64,000 nucleotides of DNA from Festucalex cinctus. Its lineage: Eukaryota > Chordata > Actinopteri > Syngnathiformes > Syngnathidae. Every line of letters begins with the position of its first letter. The first letter of the stretch is position 1. Of the stretch, positions 23,453 through 37,468 are shown in pieces. The position numbers and the translations under genes were made by a program. A model generated the notes under the pieces. The model ran no database searches. It saw only the letters and a program-made list of their open reading frames with translations, and was not told where the DNA came from. The DNA lies in contig NW_027520295.1 in the NCBI RefSeq assembly GCF_051991245.1, positions 186,001 through 250,000 of the forward strand. The letters are read 5' to 3'.

Positions 23453-25510
23453 TCTAGCATGAAATTGCTTGGGCACCTGTTAATTTTTAAGATTTTGACA
23501 CATTCAGCTCAAATGTACACAATTGCTGATTATGGCTGTCAAATCTAAACCAAACGTTGTGCACTCAAATCTTTTGCTGTATTTAGTTTATTTTGGCATC
23601 CGGATGATGATTCTAGCATGAAATTGCTTGGGCACCTGTTAATTTTTAAGATTTTGACACATTCAGCTCAAATGTACAATCATGCGCTAAAAACGCATTT
23701 AAAGCAATAAAAAGGTGATTATGGCTGTCAAACCTAAACCAAACGTTGTGCACTCAAATCTTTTGCTGTATTTAGTTTATTTTGGCATCCGGATGATGAT
23801 TCTAGCATGAAATTGCTTGGGCACCTGTTAATTTTTAAGATTTTGACACATTCAGCTCAAATGTACACAATTGCTGATTATGGCTGTCAAATCTAAACCA
23901 AACGTTGTGCACTCAAATCTTTTGCTGTATTTTGTTTATTTTGGCATCCGGATGATGATTCTAGCATGAAATTGCTTGGGCACCTGTTAATTTTTAAGAT
24001 TTTGACACATTCAGCTCAAATGTACAATCATGCGCTAAAAACGCATTTAAAGCAATAAAAAGGTGATTATGGCTGTCAAACCTAAACCAAACGTTGTGCA
24101 CTCAAATCTTTTGCTGTATTTAGTTTATTTTGGCATCCGGATGATGATTCTAGCATGAAATTGCTTGGGCACCTGTTAATTTTTAAGATTTTGACACATT
24201 CAGCTCAAATGTACACAATTGCTGATTATGGCTGTCAAATCTAAACCAAACGTTGTGCACTCAAATCTTTTGCTGTATTTTGTTTATTTTGGCATCCGGA
24301 TGATGATTCTAGCATTAAATTGCTTGGGCACCTGTTAATTTTTAAGATTTTGACACATTCAGCTCAAATGTACAATCATGCGCTAAAAACGCATTTAAAG
24401 CAATAAAAAGGTGATTATGGCTGTCAAACCTAAACCAAACGTTGTGCACTCAAATCTTTTGCTGTATTTAGTTTATTTTGGCATCCGGATGATGATTCTA
24501 GCATGAAATTGCTTGGGCACCTGTTAATTTTTAAGATTTTGACACATTCAGCTCAAATGTACACAATTGCTGATTATGGCTGTCAAATCTAAACCAAACG
24601 TTGTGCACTCAAATCTTTTGCTGTATTTAGTTTATTTTGGCATCCGGATGATGATTCTAGCATGAAATTGCTTGGGCACCTGTTAATTTTTAAGATTTTG
24701 ACACATTCAGCTCAAATGTACAATCATGCGCTAAAAACGCATTTAAAGCAATAAAAAGGTGATTATGGCTGTCAAACCTAAACCAAACGTTGTGCACTCA
24801 AATCTTTTGCTGTATTTAGTTTATTTTGGCATCCGGATGATGATTCTACAATGAAATTGCTTGGGCACCTGTTAATTTTTAAGATTTTGACACATTCAGC
24901 TCAAATGTACACAATTGCTGATTATGGCTGTCAAATCTAAACCAAACGTTGTGCACTCAAATCTTTTGCTGTATTTAGTTTATTTTGGCATCCGGATGAT
25001 GATTCTAGCATGAAATTGCTTGGGCACCTGTTAATTTTTAAGATTTTGACACATTCAGCTCAAATGTACACAATTGCTGATTATGGCTGTCAAATCTAAA
25101 CCAAACGTTGTGCACTCAAATCTTTTGCTGTATTTTGTTTATTTTGGCATCCGGATGATGATTCTAGCATTAAATTGCTTGGGCACCTGTTAATTTTTAA
25201 GATTTTGACACATTCAGCTCAAATGTACAATCATGCGCTAAAAACGCATTTAAAGCAATAAAAAGGTGATTATGGCTGTCAAACCTAAACCAAACGTTGT
25301 GCACTCAAATCTTTTGCTGTATTTAGTTTATTTTGGCATCCGGATGATGATTCTAGCATGAAATTGCTTGGGCACCTGTTAATTTTTAAGATTTTGACAC
25401 ATTCAGCTCAAATGTACACAATTGCTGATTATGGCTGTCAAATCTAAACCAAACGTTGTGCACTCAAATCTTTTGCTGTATTTAGTTTATTTTGGCATCC
25501 GGATGATGAT
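23453..25510 (+). repeat. 14-monomer block, copy 2 (partial), after an extra S
   Basis: After a plain S at 23,453, which unusually follows Sw, the order L Sw L Sw Lt S L Sa Sw Lt S runs from 23,612. It matches the block at 7,756 up to the L at 25,511, after which Sg S L Sw of copy 1 is replaced by a single S. The block therefore lost about three monomers at its junction with the 29-monomer block. Sa is at 24,845. Confidence 0.82.
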
Positions 25511-28500
25511 TCTAGCATGAAATTGCTTGGGCACCTGTTAATTTTTAAGATTTTGACACATTCAGCTCAAATGTACAATCATGCGCTAAAAACGCATTTA
25601 AAGCAATAAAAAGGTGATTATGGCTGTCAAACCTAAACCAAACGTTGTGCACTCAAATCTTTTGCTGTATTTAGTTTATTTTGGCATCCGGATGATGATT
25701 CTAGCATGAAATTGCTTGGGCACCTGTTAATTTTTAAGATTTTGACACATTCAGCTCAAATGTACACAATTGCTGATTATGGCTGTCAAATCTAAACCAA
25801 ACGTTGTGCACTCAAATCTTTTGCTGTATTTAGTTTATTTTGGCATCCGGATGATGATTCTAGCATGAAATTGCTTGGGCACCTGTTAATTTTTAAGATT
25901 TTGACACATTCAGCTCAAATGTACAATCATGCGCTAAAAACGCATTTAAAGCAATAAAAAGGTGATTATGGCTGTCAAACCTAAACCAAACGTTGTGCAC
26001 TCAAATCTTTTGCTGTATTTAGTTTATTTTGGCATCCGGATGATGATTCTAGCATGAAATTGCTTGGGCACCTGTTAATTTTTAAGATTTTGACACATTC
26101 AGCTCAAATGTACACAATTGCTGATTATGGCTGTCAAATCTAAACCAAACGTTGTGCACTCAAATCTTTTGCTGTATTTAGTTTATTTTGGCCTCCGGAT
26201 GATGATTCTAGCATGAAATTGCTTGGGCACCTGTTAATTTTTAAGATTTTGACACATTCAGCTCAAATGTACAATCATGCGCTAAAAACGCATTTAAAGC
26301 AATAAAAAGGTGATTATGGCTGTCAAACCTAAACCAAACGTTGTGCACTCAAATCTTTTGCTGTATTTAGTTTATTTTGGCATCCGGATGATGATTCTAG
26401 CATGAAATTGCTTGGGCACCTGTTAATTTTTAAGATTTTGACACATTCAGCTCAAATGTACACAATTGCTGATTATGGCTGTCAAATCTAAACCAAACGT
26501 TGTGCACTCAAATCTTTTGCTGTATTTAGTTTATTTTGGCATCCGGATGATGATTCTAGCATGAAATTGCTTGGGCACCTGTTAATTTTTAAGATTTTGA
26601 CACATTCAGCTCAAATGTACAATCATGCGCTAAAAACGCATTTAAAGCAATAAAAAGGTGATTATGGCTGTCAAACCTAAACCAAACGTTGTGCACTCAA
26701 ATCTTTTGCTGTATTTAGTTTATTTTGGCATCCGGATGATGATTCTAGCATGAAATTGCTTGGGCACCTGTTAATTTTTAAGATTTTGACACATTCAGCT
26801 CAAATGTACACAATTGCTGATTATGGCTGTCAAATCTAAACCAAACGTTGTGCACTCAAATCTTTTGCTGTATTTAGTTTATTTTGGCATCCGGATGATG
26901 ATTCTAGCATGAAATTGCTTGGGCACCTGTTAATTTTTAAGATTTTGACACATTCAGCTCAAATGTACAATCATGCCCTAAAAACGCATTTAAAGCAATA
27001 AAAAGGTGATTATGGCTGTCAAACCTAAACCAAACGTTGTGCACTCAAATCTTTTGCTGTATTTAGTTTATTTGGGCATCCGGATGATGATTCTAGCATG
27101 AAATTGCTTGGGCACCTGTTAATTTTTAAGATTTTGACACATTCAGCTCAAATGTACACAATTGCTGATTATGGCTGTCAAATCTAAACCAAACGTTGTG
27201 CACTCAAATCTTTTGCTGTATTTAGTTTATTTTGGCATCCGGATGATGATTCTAGCATGAAATTGCTTGGGCACCTGTTAATTTTTAAGATTTTGACACA
27301 TTCAGCTCAAATGTACACAATTGCTGATTATGGCTGTCAAATCTAAACCAAACGTTGTGCACTCAAATCTTTTGCTGTATTTAGTTTATTTTGGCATCCG
27401 GATGATGATTCTAGCATGAAATTGCTTGGGCACCTGTTAATTTTTAAGATTTTGACACATTCAGCTCAAATGTACACAATTGCTGATTATGGCTGTCAAA
27501 TCTAAACCAAACGTTGTGCACTCAAATCTTTTGCTGTATTTTGTTTATTTTGGCATCCGGATGATGATTCTAGCATTAAATTGCTTGGGCACCTGTTAAT
27601 TTTTAAGATTTTGACACATTCAGCTCAAATGTACAATCATGCGCTAAAAACGCATTTAAAGCAATAAAAAGGTGATTATGGCTGTCAAACCTAAACCAAA
27701 CGTTGTGCACTCAAATCTTTTGCTGTATTTAGTTTATTTTGGCATCCGGATGATGATTCTACCATGAAATTGCTTGGGCACCTGTTAATTTTTAAGATTT
27801 TGACACATTCAGCTCAAATGTACACAATTGCTGATTATGGCTGTCAAATCTAAACCAAACGTTGTGCACTCAAATCTTTTGCTGTATTTAGTTTATTTTG
27901 GCATCCGGATGATGATTCTAGCATGAAATTGCTTGGGCACCTGTTAATTTTTAAGATTTTGACACATTCAGCTCAAATGTACAATCATGCGCTAAAAACG
28001 CATTTAAAGCAATAAAAAGGTGATTATGGCTGTCAAACCTAAACCAAACGTTGTGCACTCAAATCTTTTGCTGTATTTAGTTTATTTTGGCATCCGGATG
28101 ATGATTCTAGCATGAAATTGCTTGGGCACCTGTTAATTTTTAAGATTTTGACACATTCACCTCAAATGTACAATCATGCGCTAAAAACGCATTTAAAGCA
28201 ATAAAAAGGTGATTATGGCTGTCAAACCTAAACCAAACGTTGTGCACTCAAATCTTTTGCTGTATTTAGTTTATTTTGGCATCCGGATGATGATTCTAGC
28301 ATGAAATTGCTTGGGCACCTGTTAATTTTTAAGATTTTGACACATTCAGCTCAAATGTACACAATTGCTGATTATGGCTGTCAAATCTAAACCAAACGTT
28401 GTGCACTCAAATCTTTTGCTGTATTTTGTTTATTTTGGCATCCGGATGATGATTCTAGCATTAAATTGCTTGGGCACCTGTTAATTTTTAAGATTTTGAC

Positions 28501-30381
28501 ACATTCAGCTCAAATGTACAATCATGCGCTAAAAACGCATTTAAAGCAATAAAAAGGTGATTATGGCTGTCAAACCTAAACCAAACGTTGTGCACTCAAA
28601 TCTTTTGCTGTATTTAGTTTATTTTGGCATCCGGATGATGATTCTAGCATGAAATTGCTTGGGCACCTGTTAATTTTTAAGATTTTGACACATTCAGCTC
28701 AAATGTACACAATTGCTGATTATGGCTGTCAAATCTAAACCAAACGTTGTGCACTCAAATCTTTTGCTGTATTTAGTTTATTTTGGCATCCGGATGATGA
28801 TTCTAGCATGAAATTGCTTGGGCACCTGTTAATTTTTAAGATTTTGACACATTCAGCTCAAATGTACAATCATGCGCTAAAAACGCATTTAAAGCAATAA
28901 AAAGGTGATTATGGCTGTCAAACCTAAACCAAACGTTGTGCACTCAAATCTTTTGCTGTATTTAGTTTATTTTGGCATCCGGATGATGATTCTAGCATGA
29001 AATTGCTTGGGCACCTGTTAATTTTTAAGATTTTGACACATTCACCTCAAATGTACAATCATGCGCTAAAAACGCATTTAAAGCAATAAAAAGGTGATTA
29101 TGGCTGTCAAACCTAAACCAAACGTTGTGCACTCAAATCTTTTGCTGTATTTAGTTTATTTTGGCATCCGGATGATGATTCTAGCATGAAATTGTTGGGC
29201 ACCTGTTAATTTGTAAGATTTTGACACATTCAGCTCAAATGTACACAATTGCTGATTATGGCTTTCAAATCTAAACCAAACGTTGTGCACTCAAATCTTT
29301 TGCTGTATTTAGTTTATTTTGGCATCCGGATGATGATTCTAGCATGAAATTGCTTGGGCACCTGTTAATTTTTAAGATTTTGACACATTCAGCTCAAATG
29401 TACAATCATGCGCTAAAAACGCATTTAAAGCAATAAAAAGGTGATTATGGCTGTCAAACCTAAATCAAACGTTGTGCACTCAAATCTTTTGCTGTATTTA
29501 GTTTATTTTGGCATCCGGATGATGATTCTACCATGAAATTGCTTGGGCACCTGTTAATTTTTAAGATTTTGACACATTCAGCTCAAATGTACACAATTGC
29601 TGATTATGGCTGTCAAATCTAAACCAAACGTTGTGCACTCAAATCTTTTGCTGTATTTAGTTTATTTTGGCATCCGGATGATGATTCTAGCATGAAATTG
29701 CTTGGGCACCTGTTAATTTTTAAGATTTTGACACATTCAGCTCAAATGTACAATCATGCGCTAAAAACGCATTTAAAGCAATAAAAAGGTGATTATGGCT
29801 GTCAAACCTAAACCAAACGTTGTGCACTCAAATCTTTTGCTGTATTTAGTTTATTTTGGCATCCGGATGATGATTCTAGCATGAAATTGCTTGGGCACCT
29901 GTTAATTTTTAAGATTTTGACACATTCAGCTCAAATGTACAATCATGCGCTAAAAACGCATTTAAAGCAATAAAAAGGTGATTATGGCTGTCAAACCTAA
30001 ACCAAACGTTGTGCACTCAAATCTTTTGCTGTATTTAGTTTATTTTGGCATCCGGATGATGATTCTAGCATGAAATTGCTTGGGCACCTGTTAATTTTTA
30101 AGATTTTGACACATTCAGCTCAAATGTACACAATTGCTGATTATGGCTGTCAAATCTAAACCAAACGTTGTGCACTCAAATCTTTTGCTGTATTTAGTTT
30201 ATTTTGGCATCCGGATGATGATTCTAGCATGAAATTGCTTGGGCACCTGTTAATTTTTAAGATTTTGACACATTCAGCTCAAATGTACACAATTGCTGAT
30301 TATGGCTGTCAAATCTAAACCAAACGTTGTGCACTCAAATCTTTTGCTGTATTTAGTTTATTTTGGCATCCGGATGATGAT
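25511..30381 (+). repeat. 29-monomer higher-order block, copy 2 (28 monomers)
   Basis: The order is L S L Sk L S L S Lx S S Sw Lt Sc L Lp Sw Lt S L Lp Sz La Sc L L S S. It differs from copy 1 by plain S in place of Sw at 25,700 and by loss of one S between the L units at 29,686 and 29,875. That loss leaves the only L-L pair outside 1-1,263 whose second unit is plain L rather than Lp. Length is 4,871 bp, exactly one S less than copy 1. Confidence 0.86.
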
Positions 30382-33300
30382 TCTAGCATGAAATTGCTTG
30401 GGCACCTGTTAATTTTTAAGATTTTGACACATTCAGCTCAAATGTACAATCATGCGCTAAAAACGCATTTAAAGCAATAAAAAGGTGATTATGGCTGTCA
30501 AACCTAAACCAAACGTTGTGCACTCAAATCTTTTGCTGTATTTAGTTTATTTTGGCATCCGGATGATGATTCTAGCATGAAATTGCTTGGGCACCTGTTA
30601 ATTTTTAAGATTTTGACACATTCAGCTCAAATGTACACAATTGCTGATTATGGCTGTCAAATCTAAACCAAACGTTGTGCACTCAAATCTTTTGCTGTAT
30701 TTTGTTTATTTTGGCATCCGGATGATGATTCTAGCATGAAATTGCTTGGGCACCTGTTAATTTTTAAGATTTTGACACATTCAGCTCAAATGTACAATCA
30801 TGCGCTAAAAACGCATTTAAAGCAATAAAAAGGTGATTATGGCTGTCAAACCTAAACCAAACGTTGTGCACTCAAATCTTTTGCTGTATTTAGTTTATTT
30901 TGGCATCCGGATGATGATTCTAGCATGAAATTGCTTGGGCACCTGTTAATTTTTAAGATTTTGACACATTCAGCTCAAATGTACACAATTGCTGATTATG
31001 GCTGTCAAATCTAAACCAAACGTTGTGCACTCAAATCTTTTGCTGTATTTAGTTTATTTTGGCCTCCGGATGATGATTCTAGCATGAAATTGCTTGGGCA
31101 CCTGTTAATTTTTAAGATTTTGACACATTCAGCTCAAATGTACAATCATGCGCTAAAAACGCATTTAAAGCAATAAAAAGGTGATTATGGCTGTCAAACC
31201 TAAACCAAACGTTGTGCACTCAAATCTTTTGCTGTATTTAGTTTATTTTGGCATCCGGATGATGATTCTAGCATGAAATTGCTTGGGCACCTGTTAATTT
31301 TTAAGATTTTGACACATTCACCTCAAATGTACAATCATGCGCTAAAAACGCATTTAAAGCAATAAAAAGGTGATTATGGCTGTCAAACCTAAACCAAACG
31401 TTGTGCACTCAAATCTTTTGCTGTATTTAGTTTATTTTGGCATCCGGATGATGATTCTAGCATGAAATTGTTGGGCACCTGTTAATTTGTAAGATTTTGA
31501 CACATTCAGCTCAAATGTACACAATTGCTGATTATGGCTTTCAAATCTAAACCAAACGTTGTGCACTCAAATCTTTTGCTGTATTTAGTTTATTTTGGCA
31601 TCCGGATGATGATTCTAGCATGAAATTGCTTGGGCACCTGTTAATTTTTAAGATTTTGACACATTCAGCTCAAATGTACAATCATGCGCTAAAAACGCAT
31701 TTAAAGCAATAAAAAGGTGATTATGGCTGTCAAACCTAAATCAAACGTTGTGCACTCAAATCTTTTGCTGTATTTAGTTTATTTTGGCATCCGGATGATG
31801 ATTCTACCATGAAATTGCTTGGGCACCTGTTAATTTTTAAGATTTTGACACATTCAGCTCAAATGTACACAATTGCTGATTATGGCTGTCAAATCTAAAC
31901 CAAACGTTGTGCACTCAAATCTTTTGCTGTATTTAGTTTATTTTGGCATCCGGATGATGATTCTAGCATGAAATTGCTTGGGCACCTGTTAATTTTTAAG
32001 ATTTTGACACATTCAGCTCAAATGTACAATCATGCGCTAAAAACGCATTTAAAGCAATAAAAAGGTGATTATGGCTGTCAAACCTAAACCAAACGTTGTG
32101 CACTCAAATCTTTTGCTGTATTTAGTTTATTTTGGCATCCGGATGATGATTCTAGCATGAAATTGCTTGGGCACCTGTTAATTTTTAAGATTTTGACACA
32201 TTCAGCTCAAATGTACACAATTGCTGATTATGGCTGTCAAATCTAAACCAAACGTTGTGCACTCAAATCTTTTGCTGTATTTAGTTTATTTTGGCATCCG
32301 GATGATGATTCTAGCATGAAATTGCTTGGGCACCTGTTAATTTTTAAGATTTTGACACATTCAGCTCAAATGTACAATCATGCGCTAAAAACGCATTTAA
32401 AGCAATAAAAAGGTGATTATGGCTGTCAAACCTAAACCAAACGTTGTGCACTCAAATCTTTTGCTGTATTTAGTTTATTTTGGCATCCGGATGATGATTC
32501 TAGCATGAAATTGCTTGGGCACCTGTTAATTTTTAAGATTTTGACACATTCAGCTCAAATGTACACAATTGCTGATTATGGCTGTCAAATCTAAACCAAA
32601 CGTTGTGCACTCAAATCTTTTGCTGTATTTAGTTTATTTTGGCATCCGGATGATGATTCTAGCATGAAATTGCTTGGGCACCTGTTAATTTTTAAGATTT
32701 TGACACATTCAGCTCAAATGTACACAATTGCTGATTATGGCTGTCAAATCTAAACCAAACGTTGTGCACTCAAATCTTTTGCTGTATTTAGTTTATTTTG
32801 GCATCCGGATGATGATTCTAGCATGAAATTGCTTGGGCACCTGTTAATTTTTAAGATTTTGACACATTCAGCTCAAATGTACAATCATGCGCTAAAAACG
32901 CATTTAAAGCAATAAAAAGGTGATTATGGCTGTCAAACCTAAACCAAACGTTGTGCACTCAAATCTTTTGCTGTATTTAGTTTATTTTGGCATCCGGATG
33001 ATGATTCTAGCATGAAATTGCTTGGGCACCTGTTAATTTTTAAGATTTTGACACATTCAGCTCAAATGTACACAATTGCTGATTATGGCTGTCAAATCTA
33101 AACCAAACGTTGTGCACTCAAATCTTTTGCTGTATTTTGTTTATTTTGGCATCCGGATGATGATTCTAGCATGAAATTGCTTGGGCACCTGTTAATTTTT
33201 AAGATTTTGACACATTCAGCTCAAATGTACAATCATGCGCTAAAAACGCATTTAAAGCAATAAAAAGGTGATTATGGCTGTCAAACCTAAACCAAACGTT

Positions 33301-35570
33301 GTGCACTCAAATCTTTTGCTGTATTTAGTTTATTTTGGCATCCGGATGATGATTCTAGCATGAAATTGCTTGGGCACCTGTTAATTTTTAAGATTTTGAC
33401 ACATTCAGCTCAAATGTACACAATTGCTGATTATGGCTGTCAAATCTAAACCAAACGTTGTGCACTCAAATCTTTTGCTGTATTTAGTTTATTTTGGCCT
33501 CCGGATGATGATTCTAGCATGAAATTGCTTGGGCACCTGTTAATTTTTAAGATTTTGACACATTCAGCTCAAATGTACAATCATGCGCTAAAAACGCATT
33601 TAAAGCAATAAAAAGGTGATTATGGCTGTCAAACCTAAACCAAACGTTGTGCACTCAAATCTTTTGCTGTATTTAGTTTATTTTGGCATCCGGATGATGA
33701 TTCTAGCATGAAATTGCTTGGGCACCTGTTAATTTTTAAGATTTTGACACATTCAGCTCAAATGTACACAATTGCTGATTATGGCTGTCAAATCTAAACC
33801 AAACGTTGTGCACTCAAATCTTTTGCTGTATTTAGTTTATTTTGGCATCCGGATGATGATTCTAGCATGAAATTGCTTGGGCACCTGTTAATTTTTAAGA
33901 TTTTGACACATTCAGCTCAAATGTACAATCATGCGCTAAAAACGCATTTAAAGCAATAAAAAGGTGATTATGGCTGTCAAACCTAAACCAAACGTTGTGC
34001 ACTCAAATCTTTTGCTGTATTTAGTTTATTTTGGCATCCGGATGATGATTCTAGCATGAAATTGCTTGGGCACCTGTTAATTTTTAAGATTTTGACACAT
34101 TCAGCTCAAATGTACACAATTGCTGATTATGGCTGTCAAATCTAAACCAAACGTTGTGCACTCAAATCTTTTGCTGTATTTAGTTTATTTTGGCATCCGG
34201 ATGATGATTCTAGCATGAAATTGCTTGGGCACCTGTTAATTTTTAAGATTTTGACACATTCAGCTCAAATGTACAATCATGCCCTAAAAACGCATTTAAA
34301 GCAATAAAAAGGTGATTATGGCTGTCAAACCTAAACCAAACGTTGTGCACTCAAATCTTTTGCTGTATTTAGTTTATTTGGGCATCCGGATGATGATTCT
34401 AGCATGAAATTGCTTGGGCACCTGTTAATTTTTAAGATTTTGACACATTCAGCTCAAATGTACACAATTGCTGATTATGGCTGTCAAATCTAAACCAAAC
34501 GTTGTGCACTCAAATCTTTTGCTGTATTTAGTTTATTTTGGCATCCGGATGATGATTCTAGCATGAAATTGCTTGGACACCTGTTAATTTTTAAGATTTT
34601 GACACATTCAGCTCAAATGTACACAATTGCTGATTATGGCTGTCAAATCTAAACCAAACGTTGTGCACTCAAATCTTTTGCTGTATTTAGTTTATTTTGG
34701 CATCCGGATGATGATTCTAGCATGAAATTGCTTGGGCACCTGTTAATTTTTAAGATTTTGACACATTCAGCTCAAATGTACACAATTGCTGATTATGGCT
34801 GTCAAATCTAAACCAAACGTTGTGCACTCAAATCTTTTGCTGTATTTTGTTTATTTTGGCATCCGGATGATGATTCTAGCATTAAATTGCTTGGGCACCT
34901 GTTAATTTTTAAGATTTTGACACATTCAGCTCAAATGTACAATCATGCGCTAAAAACGCATTTAAAGCAATAAAAAGGTGATTATGGCTGTCAAACCTAA
35001 ACCAAACGTTGTGCACTCAAATCTTTTGCTGTATTTAGTTTATTTTGGCATCCGGATGATGATTCTACCATGAAATTGCTTGGGCACCTGTTAATTTTTA
35101 AGATTTTGACACATTCAGCTCAAATGTACACAATTGCTGATTATGGCTGTCAAATCTAAACCAAACGTTGTGCACTCAAATCTTTTGCTGTATTTAGTTT
35201 ATTTTGGCATCCGGATGATGATTCTAGCATGAAATTGCTTGGGCACCTGTTAATTTTTAAGATTTTGACACATTCAGCTCAAATGTACAATCATGCGCTA
35301 AAAACGCATTTAAAGCAATAAAAAGGTGATTATGGCTGTCAAACCTAAACCAAACGTTGTGCACTCAAATCTTTTGCTGTATTTAGTTTATTTTGGCATC
35401 CGGATGATGATTCTAGCATGAAATTGCTTGGGCACCTGTTAATTTTTAAGATTTTGACACATTCAGCTCAAATGTACACAATTGCTGATTATGGCTGTCA
35501 AATCTAAACCAAACGTTGTGCACTCAAATCTTTTGCTGTATTTTGTTTATTTTGGCATCCGGATGATGAT
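30382..35570 (+). repeat. Follow-on block repeated from 16.2-20.7 kb
   Basis: From 31,078 to 35,570 the monomer order and markers match 16,236-20,728 with a constant offset of 14,842 bp, including the rare GGACACC at 34,577. The order from 30,382 is L Sw L Sk L Lp Sz La Sc L S L S S L Sw L Sk L S L S Lx S S Sw Lt Sc L Sw. Upstream, an S L pair present at 16,077-16,424 is missing here. Downstream, Lt at 35,571 faces L at 20,729 and the match ends. Confidence 0.85.
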
Positions 35571-37468
35571 TCTAGCATTAAATTGCTTGGGCACCTGTTA
35601 ATTTTTAAGATTTTGACACATTCAGCTCAAATGTACAATCATGCGCTAAAAACGCATTTAAAGCAATAAAAAGGTGATTATGGCTGTCAAACCTAAACCA
35701 AACGTTGTGCACTCAAATCTTTTGCTGTATTTAGTTTATTTTGGCATCCGGATGATGATTCTAGCATGAAATTGCTTGGGCACCTGTTAATTTTTAAGAT
35801 TTTGACACATTCAGCTCAAATGTACACAATTGCTGATTATGGCTGTCAAATCTAAACCAAACGTTGTGCACTCAAATCTTTTGCTGTATTTAGTTTATTT
35901 TGGCATCCGGATGATGATTCTAGCATGAAATTGCTTGGGCACCTGTTAATTTTTAAGATTTTGACACATTCAGCTCAAATGTACAATCATGCGCTAAAAA
36001 CGCATTTAAAGCAATAAAAAGGTGATTATGGCTGTCAAACCTAAACCAAACGTTGTGCACTCAAATCTTTTGCTGTATTTAGTTTATTTTGGCATCCGGA
36101 TGATGATTCTAGCATGAAATTGCTTGGGCACCTGTTAATTTTTAAGATTTTGACACATTCACCTCAAATGTACAATCATGCGCTAAAAACGCATTTAAAG
36201 CAATAAAAAGGTGATTATGGCTGTCAAACCTAAACCAAACGTTGTGCACTCAAATCTTTTGCTGTATTTAGTTTATTTTGGCATCCGGATGATGATTCTA
36301 GCATGAAATTGTTGGGCACCTGTTAATTTGTAAGATTTTGACACATTCAGCTCAAATGTACACAATTGCTGATTATGGCTGTCAAATCTAAACCAAACGT
36401 TGTGCACTCAAATCTTTTGCTGTATTTAGTTTATTTTGGCATCCGGATGATGATTCTAGCATGAAATTGCTTGGGCACCTGTTAATTTTTAAGATTTTGA
36501 CACATTCAGCTCAAATGTACAATCATGCGCTAAAAACGCATTTAAAGCAATAAAAAGGTGATTATGGCTGTCAAACCTAAATCAAACGTTGTGCACTCAA
36601 ATCTTTTGCTGTATTTAGTTTATTTTGGCATCCGGATGATGATTCTACCATGAAATTGCTTGGGCACCTGTTAATTTTTAAGATTTTGACACATTCAGCT
36701 CAAATGTACACAATTGCTGATTATGGCTGTCAAATCTAAACCAAACGTTGTGCACTCAAATCTTTTGCTGTATTTAGTTTATTTTGGCATCCGGATGATG
36801 ATTCTAGCATGAAATTGCTTGGGCACCTGTTAATTTTTAAGATTTTGACACATTCAGCTCAAATGTACAATCATGCGCTAAAAACGCATTTAAAGCAATA
36901 AAAAGGTGATTATGGCTTTCAAACCTAAACCAAACGTTGTGCACTCAAATCTTTTGCTGTATTTAGTTTATTTTGGCATCCGGATGATGATTCTAGCATG
37001 AAATTGCTTGGGCACCTGTTAATTTTTAAGACTTTGACACATTCAGCTCAAATGTACACAATTGCTGATTATGGCTGTCAAACCTAAACCAAACGTTGTG
37101 CACTCAAATCTTTTGCTGTATTTAGTTTATTTTGGCATCCGGATGATGATTCTAGCATGAAATTGCTTGGGCACCTGTTAATTTTTAAGATTTTGACACA
37201 TTCAGCTCAAATGTACACAATTGCTGATTATGGCTGTCAAATCTAAACCAAACGTTGTGCACTCAAATCTTTTGCTGTATTTAGTTTATTTTGGCATCCG
37301 TATGATGATTCTAGCATGAAATTGCTTGGGCACCTGTTAATTTTTAAGATTTTGACACATTCAGCTCAAATGTACACAATTGCTGATTATGGCTGTCAAA
37401 TCTAAACCAAACGTTGTGCACTCAAATCTTTTGCTGTATTTAGTTTATTTTGGCATCCGGATGATGAT
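35571..37468 (+). repeat. Lt S L Lp Sz La Sc L S Sg S stretch with rare markers
   Basis: Starts are 35,571, 35,760, 35,919, 36,108, 36,297, 36,455, 36,644, 36,803, 36,992, 37,151 and 37,310. The Sz at 36,297 has the deletion but not GGCTTTCAA; instead the L at 36,803 carries GGCTTTCAA. The S at 36,992 carries AAGACTTTG and the L-type C base. The same combination recurs at 48,183-50,080 with an offset of 12,612 bp. Confidence 0.87.
36992..37150 (+). repeat. S monomer with L-type downstream base (chimera)
   Basis: The length is that of S and it has CAATTGC, but the diagnostic site reads CAAACCTAAACC as in L (T to C at 37,083). It also has AAGACTTTG. Only this unit and its 12,612-bp copy at 49,604-49,762 (C at 49,695) break the otherwise complete link between the 30-bp segment and this base. 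A short gene conversion or crossover between L and S is the simplest cause, though a single T to C mutation would look the same. Confidence 0.8.
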
